64,000 nt of DNA from Oxalobacteraceae bacterium (GTDB taxonomy: Bacteria; Pseudomonadota; Gammaproteobacteria; Burkholderiales; Burkholderiaceae_D): contig JAIXXN010000002.1 of assembly GCA_027490725.1 (NCBI GenBank), positions 62,001-126,000 of the forward strand, in the 5' to 3' direction. Below the pieces are notes generated by a model. The model was not told the DNA's origin and ran no database searches. It saw only the letters and a list, made by a program, of their open reading frames with translations. Of this stretch, positions 35,099 through 43,403 are shown one piece after another. How positions within the stretch are numbered: the first letter of the stretch is position 1; each line of letters begins with the position of its first letter. The translations under genes were made by a program, and so were the position numbers.

Positions 35099-35283
35099 AC
35101 AACAACATCCGTGCCTTGCGGGCCGAGCGCGGCTGGAGCCAGGCGCATCTGGCCGATCAGCTAGCCGTCTCGCGCCAGACCGTCAACGCCATCGAAACCG
35201 GCCGCTACGACCCCAGCCTGCCGCTAGCGTTCGCCATCGCCCGCCTGTTCGCACTGCGCATCGAAGACATCTTCAGCGCCTAA
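35095..35283 (+). CDS. Small XRE-family regulator
   Basis: This protein of 62 residues is almost only a helix-turn-helix: NIRALRAERGWSQAHLADQL, then VSRQTVNAIETGRYDPSL. It has the YozG-like short form typical of autoregulators of membrane-protein operons. It is coupled to the preceding membrane protein gene. It is the likely binder of the palindrome at 34645. An inverted repeat element begins 4 bases after its stop. Confidence 0.88.
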   Translation: MNNNIRALRAERGWSQAHLADQLAVSRQTVNAIETGRYDPSLPLAFAIARLFALRIEDIFSA

Positions 35284-35286
35284 AAA

Positions 35287-35544
35287 CCGGGGTCAGATCC
35301 GACATCCGGACACGTGCTCTTCCGTTGTCGCGCTCCTGTTTGCTACCCGCAACGCATCGAAGCAGCGGACGGACCGCAATTCACCTCGCTCGCTAGCAGC
35401 GCACCAGACGCGCTTCTAGCGCCCAGGAACTTGCAGGTTTGGAGCGATCGTCAGAATGTACAGTGCGACAATCCAGCCATCGGCTAGCAGCGGAAAATAG
35501 CGCGGTAGGTCGAGCTCGTGTCCGGATGTCGGATCTGACCCCGG
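35287..35544. repeat. Inverted repeat cluster 1 (REP/REPIN-like)
   Basis: A 27-bp element that begins CCGGGGTCAGATCC and ends ATCCGGACAC lies forward at 35287-35313 and inverted at 35518-35544. Extra matching bases (AA before, G-GCTC after) extend it at both sides. The 204-base centre has no gene and does not match the other clusters. The forward copy sits 4 bases after a stop codon. The layout resembles a REP doublet mobilised by a REP-associated transposase elsewhere; that origin is inferred. Confidence 0.85.
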
Positions 35545-35646
35545 TTCTGGCTAGCCTGAATAAGCATATAGACATTGCGTCGTTGATAAAATGAATTCAC
35601 TGCTCGTATGATCTTATTTCGGCTTTTACTCAGTAAGGATTTCGTC

Positions 35647-38136
35647 ATGCAGCACGCCCGCTCCATTCTTCCGCCACCTTTGCCGCTGCGCTGCAGTGCG
35701 CTCGCCGTTGCACTGCTGCTGACTACGCAAGCGCAGGCACAACAGGAAACCAGCGCTCATGCTGCGACCAGTACGGCAGCCATCGATCAGGTTACCGTGG
35801 TCGGTTCGCGCGCGCGTAACCGCACCGTGTTCGATAGCGCGGTGCCGATCGACCGCTTCGGCCTGCGCGAGGTAGAGAACGCGCTGGCCAGTGGCGACCT
35901 GGGTGCGGCGCTGCAGAATCTGTCGCCATCGATTAATTTTCCGCGCATCGAATCGAGCGGTGCCTCCGACTCGGTACGCGGCATCCAGCTGCGCGGGCTG
36001 GCACCGGATCAGGTGTTGGTGCTGATCAACGGCAAGCGCCGCCATGCCAGTGCGGTACTCGATACGGAAAGCAGTTTCGCCGGCACGGTGCCGGTCGACA
36101 TTAATGCGATACCACCCGGCGCTATCGACCATATCGAAATTCTGCGTGACGGCGCCGGTGCCCAGTACGGCAGTGATGCGGTGGCCGGGGTCATCAATAT
36201 CGTGTTGAAAAGCGCGCGCAGCGGTGGTTCGGCGGCGCTCGGTTACGGCGCTAACCATACGGATTTCCAGCCGACCCGCGAAACCAAGACTGACGGACAG
36301 ACCAAAACCGCTAGCGCAGATTACGGTATCCCGCTCGGCGATGCAGGCTTTGTGCGCTTCGGCGCCGAAACGCGCAGCCGCTCACCAACCCAGCGCGCCG
36401 GATTCAGCGACGCCGGCTGGACTTCGTGGAATGCCACGCCGGCCGATCTGGCCCTCGATGGTAAGGTTGTCTTCAAATCGGGCGACTCCCAGAACAATAA
36501 CAACTATCTGTTCTACAACGCTTTGTTACCGCTCGAAAATGGTGTCGACACCTATTCCTTCGCCACCCTGAACCAGCGCAAAGCCACCGGTAGCGCCTAC
36601 TTCCGCTATCCCGGCGATCCTAGCAACGTGGCCACCCTGTATCCGAACGGCTTCCGTCCACAGACCAATGGCGATCTGCGTGACGTCAGCGTGGTGGCTG
36701 GAGCACGCTTCACGGCACAAGGCTGGAACTGGGATCTGAGCGCCCGGCAAGGCAGCAATCTGTTCAAGTATGACCTAAGCAACTCCGTGAATGCCTCGCT
36801 CGGCACCAACAGTCCGACCAGTTTCCATCTAGCCAGCTTCGACTTCCGCCAGAGTGCCCTCAACGCCGACCTGACGCGCGAGTTTGACTTCGGCATCGGC
36901 GCGCCCGTGATGCTGGCCGTGGGCGCCGAGTTCATGCGCGAGACTTATCAGAGCTCGCCCGGCGATGCCGCCTCCTACGCCGCCGGTCCGATCACCGACG
37001 CGCCGCCGGGCGCACAGGCCGGCCCCGGCTTGCGTCCGCAGGATGCCTTCGATGGTAGCCGCAATGTGCGCGCAGTATATGCCGATGCCGAAAGCAGCCT
37101 GACCAGCCGTGTATTGCTGCAAGCGGCCGTGCGCTATGCCGACTACAGCGACTTCGGTACGGCCAGCACCGGCAAGCTAGCCGCGCGCTACAAACTGAGC
37201 GATGGCTTACTGTTGCGCGGCTCGCTGTCCAACAGCTTCCGTGCCCCAGCGCTGGTGCAGACCGGTTTCCGATTCTCCACCCTCAACTTCAACGCCGATG
37301 GCAGCGGTCTGCAAACTGCCTCGCTGCTACCAGCCAGCGATGCACTGGCGCGTAGCTTCGGTGCGCAAGCCTTGAAACCGGAAAAATCGACCAATCTGTC
37401 ACTGGGACTGGCATGGCGGCCGCAACGTCAGACCAGTTTCACCCTCGACGCCTACCGCATCAAGATCCGCGACCGCATCACCCGCAGCAGCGACTTGCAG
37501 AGTGACGCCGCCACCGCCTATCTGTCCAGTATCGGCCGAAGCGACATCCAGTCGGTGGCCTATCTGGCCAATCTGCTCGACACCAGCACCACCGGTCTGG
37601 ACGCCGTACTCAACCACGATCTGCCGCTGGCTGGCGGCACGCTCAACCTGAATGCGGCGCTGAATCTGAACCAAACCCGTATCGATCAGGTGCATCAAGG
37701 CTCGGCTGCACTGGCGAAAATCGATCCGGCGCTAACGCTGCTGACCGATAACAACCTGTTCCGCATCCGCAATGCTTCGCCGAACAATAAACTGGTGCTG
37801 AGCGCCGATTGGCAGGCCAGCCGCTGGAACCTGCAAGCCCGCGCGACCCGCTTTGGCGCCTTACAGGATTTCTCGTATGATGAAGACGCACCGCTGGTTG
37901 ATGGCGTACACGCCCAGTCGTTTGCGGCAGTCTGGTCTGTGGATCTGGAAGCCCAGTACAAACTGAACCGTCAATTGACGCTGAGTGTGGGCGCCGACAA
38001 TGTACTGGACCGTTATCCGCAACGGGTGCGCGAAACCAATAACGCCACCTACGGCGGTGCCCTGCCCTACAACTTCATCAATCCGATCGGCGTCAACGGT
38101 GCCTACTTCTACGGCCGCGTACGCTACACCTTCTAA
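35647..38136 (+). CDS. TonB-dependent outer-membrane receptor
   Basis: This receptor of 829 residues has a signal peptide (cleavage near AQA-QQE) and the plug motif IDQVTVVGSRARNRTVFDSA. It also has the conserved RGLAPDQVLVLINGKRRH and AVAGVINIVLKSA segments, and ends in the aromatic terminus YGRVRYTF. AAGGA precedes the ATG at 35647. It belongs to a receptor class common in sphingomonads and betaproteobacteria whose ligands are seldom known. A secreted SAM hydroxide adenosyltransferase gene follows after 12 bases, which suggests they act on one substrate. Confidence 0.9.
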   Translation: MQHARSILPPPLPLRCSALAVALLLTTQAQAQQETSAHAATSTAAIDQVTVVGSRARNRTVFDSAVPIDRFGLREVENALASGDLGAALQNLSPSINFPRIESSGASDSVRGIQLRGLAPDQVLVLINGKRRHASAVLDTESSFAGTVPVDINAIPPGAIDHIEILRDGAGAQYGSDAVAGVINIVLKSARSGGSAALGYGANHTDFQPTRETKTDGQTKTASADYGIPLGDAGFVRFGAETRSRSPTQRAGFSDAGWTSWNATPADLALDGKVVFKSGDSQNNNNYLFYNALLPLENGVDTYSFATLNQRKATGSAYFRYPGDPSNVATLYPNGFRPQTNGDLRDVSVVAGARFTAQGWNWDLSARQGSNLFKYDLSNSVNASLGTNSPTSFHLASFDFRQSALNADLTREFDFGIGAPVMLAVGAEFMRETYQSSPGDAASYAAGPITDAPPGAQAGPGLRPQDAFDGSRNVRAVYADAESSLTSRVLLQAAVRYADYSDFGTASTGKLAARYKLSDGLLLRGSLSNSFRAPALVQTGFRFSTLNFNADGSGLQTASLLPASDALARSFGAQALKPEKSTNLSLGLAWRPQRQTSFTLDAYRIKIRDRITRSSDLQSDAATAYLSSIGRSDIQSVAYLANLLDTSTTGLDAVLNHDLPLAGGTLNLNAALNLNQTRIDQVHQGSAALAKIDPALTLLTDNNLFRIRNASPNNKLVLSADWQASRWNLQARATRFGALQDFSYDEDAPLVDGVHAQSFAAVWSVDLEAQYKLNRQLTLSVGADNVLDRYPQRVRETNNATYGGALPYNFINPIGVNGAYFYGRVRYTF

Positions 38137-38148
38137 ATCAAGGACATC

Positions 38149-39066
38149 ATGAAACTCCGCCGACTCACCCAACTGTTCGCCGCCGCCTGCCTGAGCACCC
38201 TGCTGGCTGCGCAGGCGCAGGCCAGCAATGCGCTGGTCTTGCTGACCGACTTCGGCACCTCCGACGGTGCCGTGTCGGCCATGCACGGCGTCGCCTTCGG
38301 CGTCGATCCGAAACTCAATGTCTCCGACCTGACCCACAACATTCCCGACTACGACATCTGGCTGGGCGCCTACCGCCTGTATCAGACCGCCAACTACTGG
38401 CCGCAGGGCAGCGTATTCGTCGCTGTGGTCGATCCCGGCGTCGGCACGGCACGCAAATCGGTGGTGCTAAAAACCCGCGAAGGACGCTACTTCGTCGGCC
38501 CGAACAACGGCCTGTTCACCCTGATTGCCGAGCGTGATGGCGTGGCCGAATTGCGCGAAATCGACGAACAACTCAACCGCCTGGCAGGCTCTGCCGAGTC
38601 CTACACCTTCCATGGCCGCGACGTCTACGCCTACGTCGGCGCGCGTCTCGCTTCGGGCGCGATCAGCTTCGAACAGGTCGGTCCCGTCCTCGACAGCGCC
38701 TCCGTCGAAAAAATCCCCTACCAGAAAGCAGTACGTCAGGGCAACGTCATCCGCGGCATCATCCCGGTGCTGGACATCAAGTACGGTAATGTCTGGACCA
38801 ACGTCCCGAAAGCCCTGTTCGACGAATTAAAGATTGGCGTGCACGACCGGGTCCAGATCCGCATCCTCCACAAAGGCAAGCAGGTTGATAAAGTGATTGC
38901 ACCGTTCGAACACACCTTTGGTGGCGTCGCTGCCGGCAAGCCGCTGGTCTACCTGAACAGCCTGCTCGACGTCGCACTCGCCATCAGCCAGGGCAACTAT
39001 GCCAAGCAGCACCGCATCGACTCCGGCGTCGACTGGGAAGTAGAAATCAGCAAATCCGCCAAATAG
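38149..39066 (+). CDS. Secreted SAM hydroxide adenosyltransferase (DUF62)
   Basis: This protein of 305 residues belongs to the family that hydrolyses S-adenosylmethionine to adenosine and methionine, related to fluorinase and chlorinase. It has VLLTDFGTSDGAVSAMHGV, VVDPGVGTARKSVV, GPNNGLFT and FHGRDVYA. The DGAVSA form and the later Asp-X-X-Tyr pattern fit the hydrolase rather than the halogenase group. Unusually, it has a clear signal peptide (cleavage near AQA-SNA), which puts it in the periplasm, where SAM is not expected. It is in an operon with the TonB receptor before it. Confidence 0.86.
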   Translation: MKLRRLTQLFAAACLSTLLAAQAQASNALVLLTDFGTSDGAVSAMHGVAFGVDPKLNVSDLTHNIPDYDIWLGAYRLYQTANYWPQGSVFVAVVDPGVGTARKSVVLKTREGRYFVGPNNGLFTLIAERDGVAELREIDEQLNRLAGSAESYTFHGRDVYAYVGARLASGAISFEQVGPVLDSASVEKIPYQKAVRQGNVIRGIIPVLDIKYGNVWTNVPKALFDELKIGVHDRVQIRILHKGKQVDKVIAPFEHTFGGVAAGKPLVYLNSLLDVALAISQGNYAKQHRIDSGVDWEVEISKSAK

Positions 39067-39070
39067 CAAA

Positions 39071-39363
39071 CCGGGGTCAGATCCGACATCCGGACACGTG
39101 CTCAGCTATAGAACGCCGCCAGAAGAGCGCTCAGCCCGTCACGAGCCGGCGCGCTGCAGGGCGACAGTTGGATCAGCGGGCGCGCAGTCCCGCCTGCGCA
39201 GGGTGTTACGCGTCGATGGAATATAGAGGTATCGGGCTAGGCCCGCATATACACCCCGGCATGCTCCGGCGCAATGCCGACGATTGCCGAGGTCGTGTCC
39301 GGATGTCGGATCTGACCCCGGTTTTCTGCCGAGGTCGTGTCCGGATGTCGGATCTGACCCCGG
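39071..39363. repeat. Inverted repeat cluster 2 (REP/REPIN-like)
   Basis: The same 27-bp element is forward at 39071-39097 and inverted twice, at 39295-39321 and 39337-39363. The two inverted copies are part of a 42-base tandem duplication that includes TGCCGAGGTC in front of each. The cluster fills the 309 bases between the SAM hydrolase gene and the convergent lipoprotein operon, 4 bases after one stop and 12 bases after the other. It probably works as a bidirectional transcript end. Confidence 0.85.
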
Positions 39364-39375
39364 TTTTAAGGTGGC

Positions 39376-40083
39376 TTAGTGGACGCGGGCCTGCATCAGG
39401 CGCTGCACCAGGCCTTTGTTGACGCGGTCGATTTCGGTGCTGCTGTTCAGGCTGTCGACGGGCTGGCGCACGGTGACGATGATTTCACCGGTCGCGATTT
39501 CTTTCAAGGTCGCAGTCAGGTCGCATAGGCCGTCAACAAACAGTAGTTCTACTTCCAGCACGAAACGGGCGGCTTTGTTGAGTGAATCGAACTCGACATC
39601 ACTGCCCGTGTTGCGCTTGTCCGAGGCCAGCTTACGCTGCAGATATACGCCGTCGAGCATGCGGATGTCCTGCTTCTTCAAGCTCTGGCTCAGCGACTGT
39701 TCGAATAGTTTCGCTGCCTGACTCTTGAGTCGCACTTGCGCCGCCGTGTTGTACTGAACGCCCAGCGTGACGGTGCGGCTGTCCTCCTGCTTGCCATATT
39801 TCGCCACATCCTCGATCTGCAAGCGGCTCACGCCCTGCCAGCCAGGCGGCATCTGATCGAGCTGACGATCAAAATACAGCACTACCGGCGGGCGCTTCTG
39901 CTGTCCGTACCATTGCTGGAAACTGTCGCCACTCTGCGGCTCCACCATCATCGGCGTCTCGGGCGGATCAGCGCGCCGCGTCGGCTCGATGTTGCCGCGC
40001 TGGATGCGTTCAGGCAGATCCAGCTGTTGCGCTTGTGCCAGCGACGCCAGCGCCAGCATGACCCCGGACAAGAGCAGTTTCAT
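39376..40083 (-). CDS. Secreted protein, last gene of the LpoB operon
   Basis: This protein of 235 residues has a signal peptide (cleavage near AQA-QQL), a Pro-rich stretch to about residue 60, and a C-terminal domain (KLFEQSLSQSLKKQDIRMLD, AARFVLEVELLFVDG) that resembles LpoB/CsgG-like lipoprotein folds. It has no lipobox. Its start overlaps the stop of the preceding gene. It is probably a structural partner of the lipoproteins in this operon; function unknown. Confidence 0.65.
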   Translation of the reverse strand: MKLLLSGVMLALASLAQAQQLDLPERIQRGNIEPTRRADPPETPMMVEPQSGDSFQQWYGQQKRPPVVLYFDRQLDQMPPGWQGVSRLQIEDVAKYGKQEDSRTVTLGVQYNTAAQVRLKSQAAKLFEQSLSQSLKKQDIRMLDGVYLQRKLASDKRNTGSDVEFDSLNKAARFVLEVELLFVDGLCDLTATLKEIATGEIIVTVRQPVDSLNSSTEIDRVNKGLVQRLMQARVH

Positions 40084-40523
40084 TAGTTGGTCTCCTTGAT
40101 CTCGATGTAGTAATGCGCCACCGATTGCGCTGCCATCGACGATTCTTCATAGGTGGCAATGCCGTTCGGATCAAGGAACACCCGGCTCCACGCCGAGGTC
40201 TTTTCAGTCGGCGCAAAGCCGCTGTCGAAGAAACTCACACGCGCTTCCAGTACTTGCGGGAAGTCGGTGCGGTTGCGGATGGTGGCAATCACTTTCAGGG
40301 TGCCGGTCTCGGTGCGGCGCGCGCCCTGCTGCTCGACGGCGATTTTGCCCTTCTTGCTGTTCTGTAGTGCTTTATCCAGAATCACCACCTGGTCAAACTG
40401 GATGCGCGCATTCGGCGCCTGAGCATCATTGACCCGCACCCCCATCTGCGCACCTTCCTGATACGGGGTCTGGCAAGCAGCCAGCAAGCTCAGCAACAGA
40501 ACACCAGCAATCTTCGATTTCAT
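40083..40523 (-). CDS. YcfL/DUF1425-like lipoprotein
   Basis: This protein of 146 residues has a lipobox (LLAACQ, Cys16) and the DUF1425 pattern (VATIRNRTDFPQVLE read here as VIATIRNRTDFPQVLEA, then FFDSGFAPTEKTSAW). In enterobacteria ycfL stands next to lpoB, and here too an LpoB-like gene is two genes upstream. It is an outer-membrane lipoprotein of unknown role, perhaps linked to peptidoglycan synthesis control. Confidence 0.8.
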   Translation of the reverse strand: MKSKIAGVLLLSLLAACQTPYQEGAQMGVRVNDAQAPNARIQFDQVVILDKALQNSKKGKIAVEQQGARRTETGTLKVIATIRNRTDFPQVLEARVSFFDSGFAPTEKTSAWSRVFLDPNGIATYEESSMAAQSVAHYYIEIKETN

Positions 40524-40539
40524 ATCATTCCTTTAGAGT

Positions 40540-41682
40540 TTAGTTACGGCTCTTGATCCACACCAGCATATTGCCGTGCTTGTCTAACCATTTGGTGACC
40601 ACCAGCTTCTCGGCCGGCACCGGCGCACCGGCTTTATCTTTCAGACTGACCTGGATCGAGGCCGGCAAGCCGCTGGCGCGCAAGGCCGTGACATGCAGCG
40701 TTTCCGGCAGATTGTTCCAGTAGCGCACATCGGCACGCGGCTGCACATTGGCCGAGATGATCGACGAGATCGCCCCGATCGCCGCCAGTCCGCCCAGCGC
40801 CCGGCCACCACTGCCACTACCGGCCGCCGAAATCAGACTGCCCTGACTGGCGATCTCGGCAGTGACCTGACCGATCTTGTCGGTGGTGGTCTTGAGCGAC
40901 AACTTACCGGCAATCACCCGGTCAATCTCCCGACCGCCACGAGTGGAGGCCTGGAAAAACACATCCTCAACCAGCAAGGGGCGATACACCACCCCGTCGA
41001 GCGTCACCTCGACCTGCGTTTCCGGGGTGCGTTTGGGACGCCGGTAGACGATCTCCTCGTTGTGAATGCCGTCACCAAGCTTGCGCGGACTGCCGCCCAG
41101 TTCGGCAATGATCAGCAGATTGGCACCGGCCGGCGGGGCCTGCCAGTCCGGCTGATAGCGCCGCGCTTCGGCATACGATTCGCTCGCCTGGCTCTGATCA
41201 CCGAGCAGCTGATTGGTCCAGCCTTCCAGCGCCATCAGGCTGGCAAAATCGGACCGGTACTGCTGCTCCTCGGCGAACGCATCCTGCAAAATGCCGGAGC
41301 GGAATACCGCGCGGGCATTTTCGTAGTCGCCTTCCGCCAGATAGAGCAGACCACGGTAGTAATACGCCATGGCCCGCTCATACGGCTCGCCCTTAAAATC
41401 CTTGGCGCCTTCCGCATACCAGACCGAACGCGCCTTGGCGGCATTTTCATTGTCGGCAAACATGCCTTCAATCACGTTCAGTGCGTTATCCAGATAGAAC
41501 TTCGTTTCAGGTAGGCGCCCTTCCGACCAGGCGGCCAGCCCGGTCTGCAGGGTATTCAGCGTCACATCATTGGGCGCGGCCGCCTTCAGCTTGGCGCTTT
41601 CCGCAGCGTAATCGGCGTGTGCCGCACCGGTCATGCATAGCGCCGCACACAGCACACCCGCCTTAGCGATAGAGCACGTCAT
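40540..41682 (-). CDS. Secreted TPR-containing protein (COG3014-like)
   Basis: This protein of 380 residues has a signal peptide (cleavage near AHA-DYA). An N-terminal TPR-like part follows (AMAYYYRGLLYLAEGDYENA, SDFASLMALEGWTNQLLGDQ), then a beta-rich second half with a Gly-rich segment (GSGSGGRALGGLAAIG). COG3014-type proteins of this form are found beside LpoB and YcfL homologues. ATG at 41682, just after a purine-rich stretch, overlaps the end of the lpoB-like gene by 20 bases; a longer frame to 41754 is not needed. Confidence 0.7.
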   Translation of the reverse strand: MTCSIAKAGVLCAALCMTGAAHADYAAESAKLKAAAPNDVTLNTLQTGLAAWSEGRLPETKFYLDNALNVIEGMFADNENAAKARSVWYAEGAKDFKGEPYERAMAYYYRGLLYLAEGDYENARAVFRSGILQDAFAEEQQYRSDFASLMALEGWTNQLLGDQSQASESYAEARRYQPDWQAPPAGANLLIIAELGGSPRKLGDGIHNEEIVYRRPKRTPETQVEVTLDGVVYRPLLVEDVFFQASTRGGREIDRVIAGKLSLKTTTDKIGQVTAEIASQGSLISAAGSGSGGRALGGLAAIGAISSIISANVQPRADVRYWNNLPETLHVTALRASGLPASIQVSLKDKAGAPVPAEKLVVTKWLDKHGNMLVWIKSRN

Positions 41683-42304
41683 CCTTGGCTTCTTTCTTGA
41701 ATTCGTAGATGCCGCTCCATGGGATGGAACCGAGCTCCAGCTCCACCAGTTCAAAGGTAATCATGTGATAGCGCGACACTGCACCGTTCGTGGTCGAGAC
41801 GGCGTCCGACGAGGTAATCCGTCCACCCAGCCGGTAATCCGGGGCGCCCTGGGCTTTGGTGGCGCGGATCGTGCCGCCATCGGTCTGCCCGGTGCGCTTG
41901 GCTTCGCGCGCCTTGTCGACCATGTCGCCGTAGTGCTGCGCGATAAACACCAGTCGCCCGCGCGCAGCACGGTTCAACTCGATGCGCAGGCGATCGGTGA
42001 TCATGTTCTTATTGATGCGTGAAGAACTATCGTTGGAAAAATAGGCCGAATCGACCACGATGCGGGGCGGCGTCGCGCGGCCGGAAATATCCGGATTGGA
42101 CAGAATATCGCGCACCATCTTGTCCGTCATCGAAGCGATGTCCTGCGATTCGATGCCGACCCCGGCCACCGTTGCCGACGGCGCGGTCACGTCCTGATAC
42201 ATGGTCTTGCGACCGGCAGTGTTATCCAGCGTCGGCGCGGTGGCGCAGCCGCTCAGCAGGACCGCCAGACCAGCGGCCCCCAGCAGAGAGATTGAAGATT
42301 TCAT
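41663..42304 (-). CDS. lpoB: LpoB-like penicillin-binding protein activator lipoprotein
   Basis: This lipoprotein of 213 residues has a lipobox (LLSGCA, Cys20) and the LpoB family core: VVDSAYFSNDSSSRINKNMI, RLRIELNRAARGRLVF, and GTIRATKAQGAPDYRLGGRI. LpoB in E. coli is an outer-membrane lipoprotein that activates PBP1b. No PBP gene is in the operon, so the target must be elsewhere, or this homologue has another partner. GGA lies before the ATG at 42304. Confidence 0.83.
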   Translation of the reverse strand: MKSSISLLGAAGLAVLLSGCATAPTLDNTAGRKTMYQDVTAPSATVAGVGIESQDIASMTDKMVRDILSNPDISGRATPPRIVVDSAYFSNDSSSRINKNMITDRLRIELNRAARGRLVFIAQHYGDMVDKAREAKRTGQTDGGTIRATKAQGAPDYRLGGRITSSDAVSTTNGAVSRYHMITFELVELELGSIPWSGIYEFKKEAKDDVLYR

Positions 42305-42319
42305 AGGTATCCGATGCAA

Positions 42320-42835
42320 TTAATGGGATGCGGCAGCGATGGCCGGGAAGTAAGCGGTTTTCAACTCGGGATAGATTTCCTGGGTCAGTTTCAGGGCTTC
42401 CGCATAATCCTTGTGCGAAGAATTTTTCGCATACATATACACCGCCAGTTCCTGCACGGTATTAAACGACATATCGGAATTAGCACGGATAAACTCTTCG
42501 CCACCAACCATCTTCAGCGCGATGGCCCGGCCGGCCGACTCGCCGAGCGACTGACCCAGCATGCCGCCGATGAAAGGAATCTGTTCGGCCATCTTCTGCC
42601 CTGCCTGCGCACCCACGAAGCCGCCCAGCGAGGAACCGGCACTGGCCGATTTGCCCTTCTCCACCCAGGCTGCGACGGTCCCGTCTTCGGTGAACGGCGA
42701 CATGAATTTCCCGCTATTGCCCATGATAGGCTGCGGCGCCCGGATGGTCGCTGGCGCGGCGAATTTAGGCACATAGGCTGGGCTGGCGCACCCGGTGAGG
42801 ATCAATGCGAGGGCAACTGCGGCGGCTGTTTTCAT
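42320..42835 (-). CDS. Lipoprotein, first gene of the LpoB operon
   Basis: This protein of 171 residues has a lipobox (ILTGCA, Cys16), a Gly-rich middle with glycine-zipper character (SSLGGFVGAQAGQKM, GGMLGQSLGESAG) and a helical C-terminus. AGGAG precedes the ATG at 42835. It starts the five-gene operon. No function is known to me; the zipper-like part suggests membrane association. Confidence 0.65.
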   Translation of the reverse strand: MKTAAAVALALILTGCASPAYVPKFAAPATIRAPQPIMGNSGKFMSPFTEDGTVAAWVEKGKSASAGSSLGGFVGAQAGQKMAEQIPFIGGMLGQSLGESAGRAIALKMVGGEEFIRANSDMSFNTVQELAVYMYAKNSSHKDYAEALKLTQEIYPELKTAYFPAIAAASH

Positions 42836-43403
42836 GCGGGCTCCTGAGTGGTTGTGGTGGCAATAGCGCAACCAATTCTAGACCGCGATCCGCACGAAAG
42901 ATATTCCTTCCGCAAGGGTAGTTTCGTATTTGCAACGTTTTATAGGCCCCACAACAACATTGAGGAACGGTCATGTTTGTATTCCAGACAGTCAACAATC
43001 CAATCGAGCAACGACATTTCACCTCAAAAAACCGGGGTCAGATCCGACATCCGGACACGTGCACATCCGTCGCAGCGTTCCCCTCCCTCACCACCATCGG
43101 ACCAGGCTGGGACCTGCCTTGATGCAGCGTCGGACACGTGGCGCGCCGGTGCGCGAATCGGCTGAGCCGCGGAGCATGCGCAAATCGGCTCAGCTCGTGT
43201 CCGGATGTCGGATCTGACCCCGGTTCGATTGAAGGCGGTATATCCATCATGACGTCAGGAATCAGGTACTATTTGTCACAACATTGCTTGTTCTAACAAC
43301 CAGATTGCAGTACCTACGGGAATCCCGCCCTCCATGCCAATACCGCGACATCATTCAGGCTGGCCGGGCGATAAGCGTCGTGCGGCCAGGCCGTCCAGCC
43401 ACC
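42836..43403. other. Intergenic region between lipoprotein operon and cheB-cheR
   Basis: These 568 bases separate divergent transcripts. The left third (to about 43030) is ordinary sequence that should hold the promoter of the lipoprotein operon. The middle holds repeat cluster 3. The right part (43224-43403) should hold the promoter of the CheB-CheR fusion gene. Open frames across it are produced by the repeats and are not genes. Confidence 0.6.
43032..43223. repeat. Inverted repeat cluster 3 (REP/REPIN-like)
   Basis: The 27-bp element is forward at 43032-43058 and inverted at 43197-43223, with a 138-base centre without a gene. Unlike the other three clusters it lies between divergent promoters rather than after a stop codon. 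The outward flanks keep the AA...TT ends. Confidence 0.85.

Noticed and set aside
40693..41514. A 273-codon open frame on the plus strand
   Set aside because: It is antisense to the TPR protein of the LpoB operon, which has a signal peptide, repeats and coupled neighbours.
42848..43217. Short open frames ending in GVRSDIRTRA
   Set aside because: They are translations of the 27-bp repeat and its flanks, have no ribosome binding site and do not match any protein.
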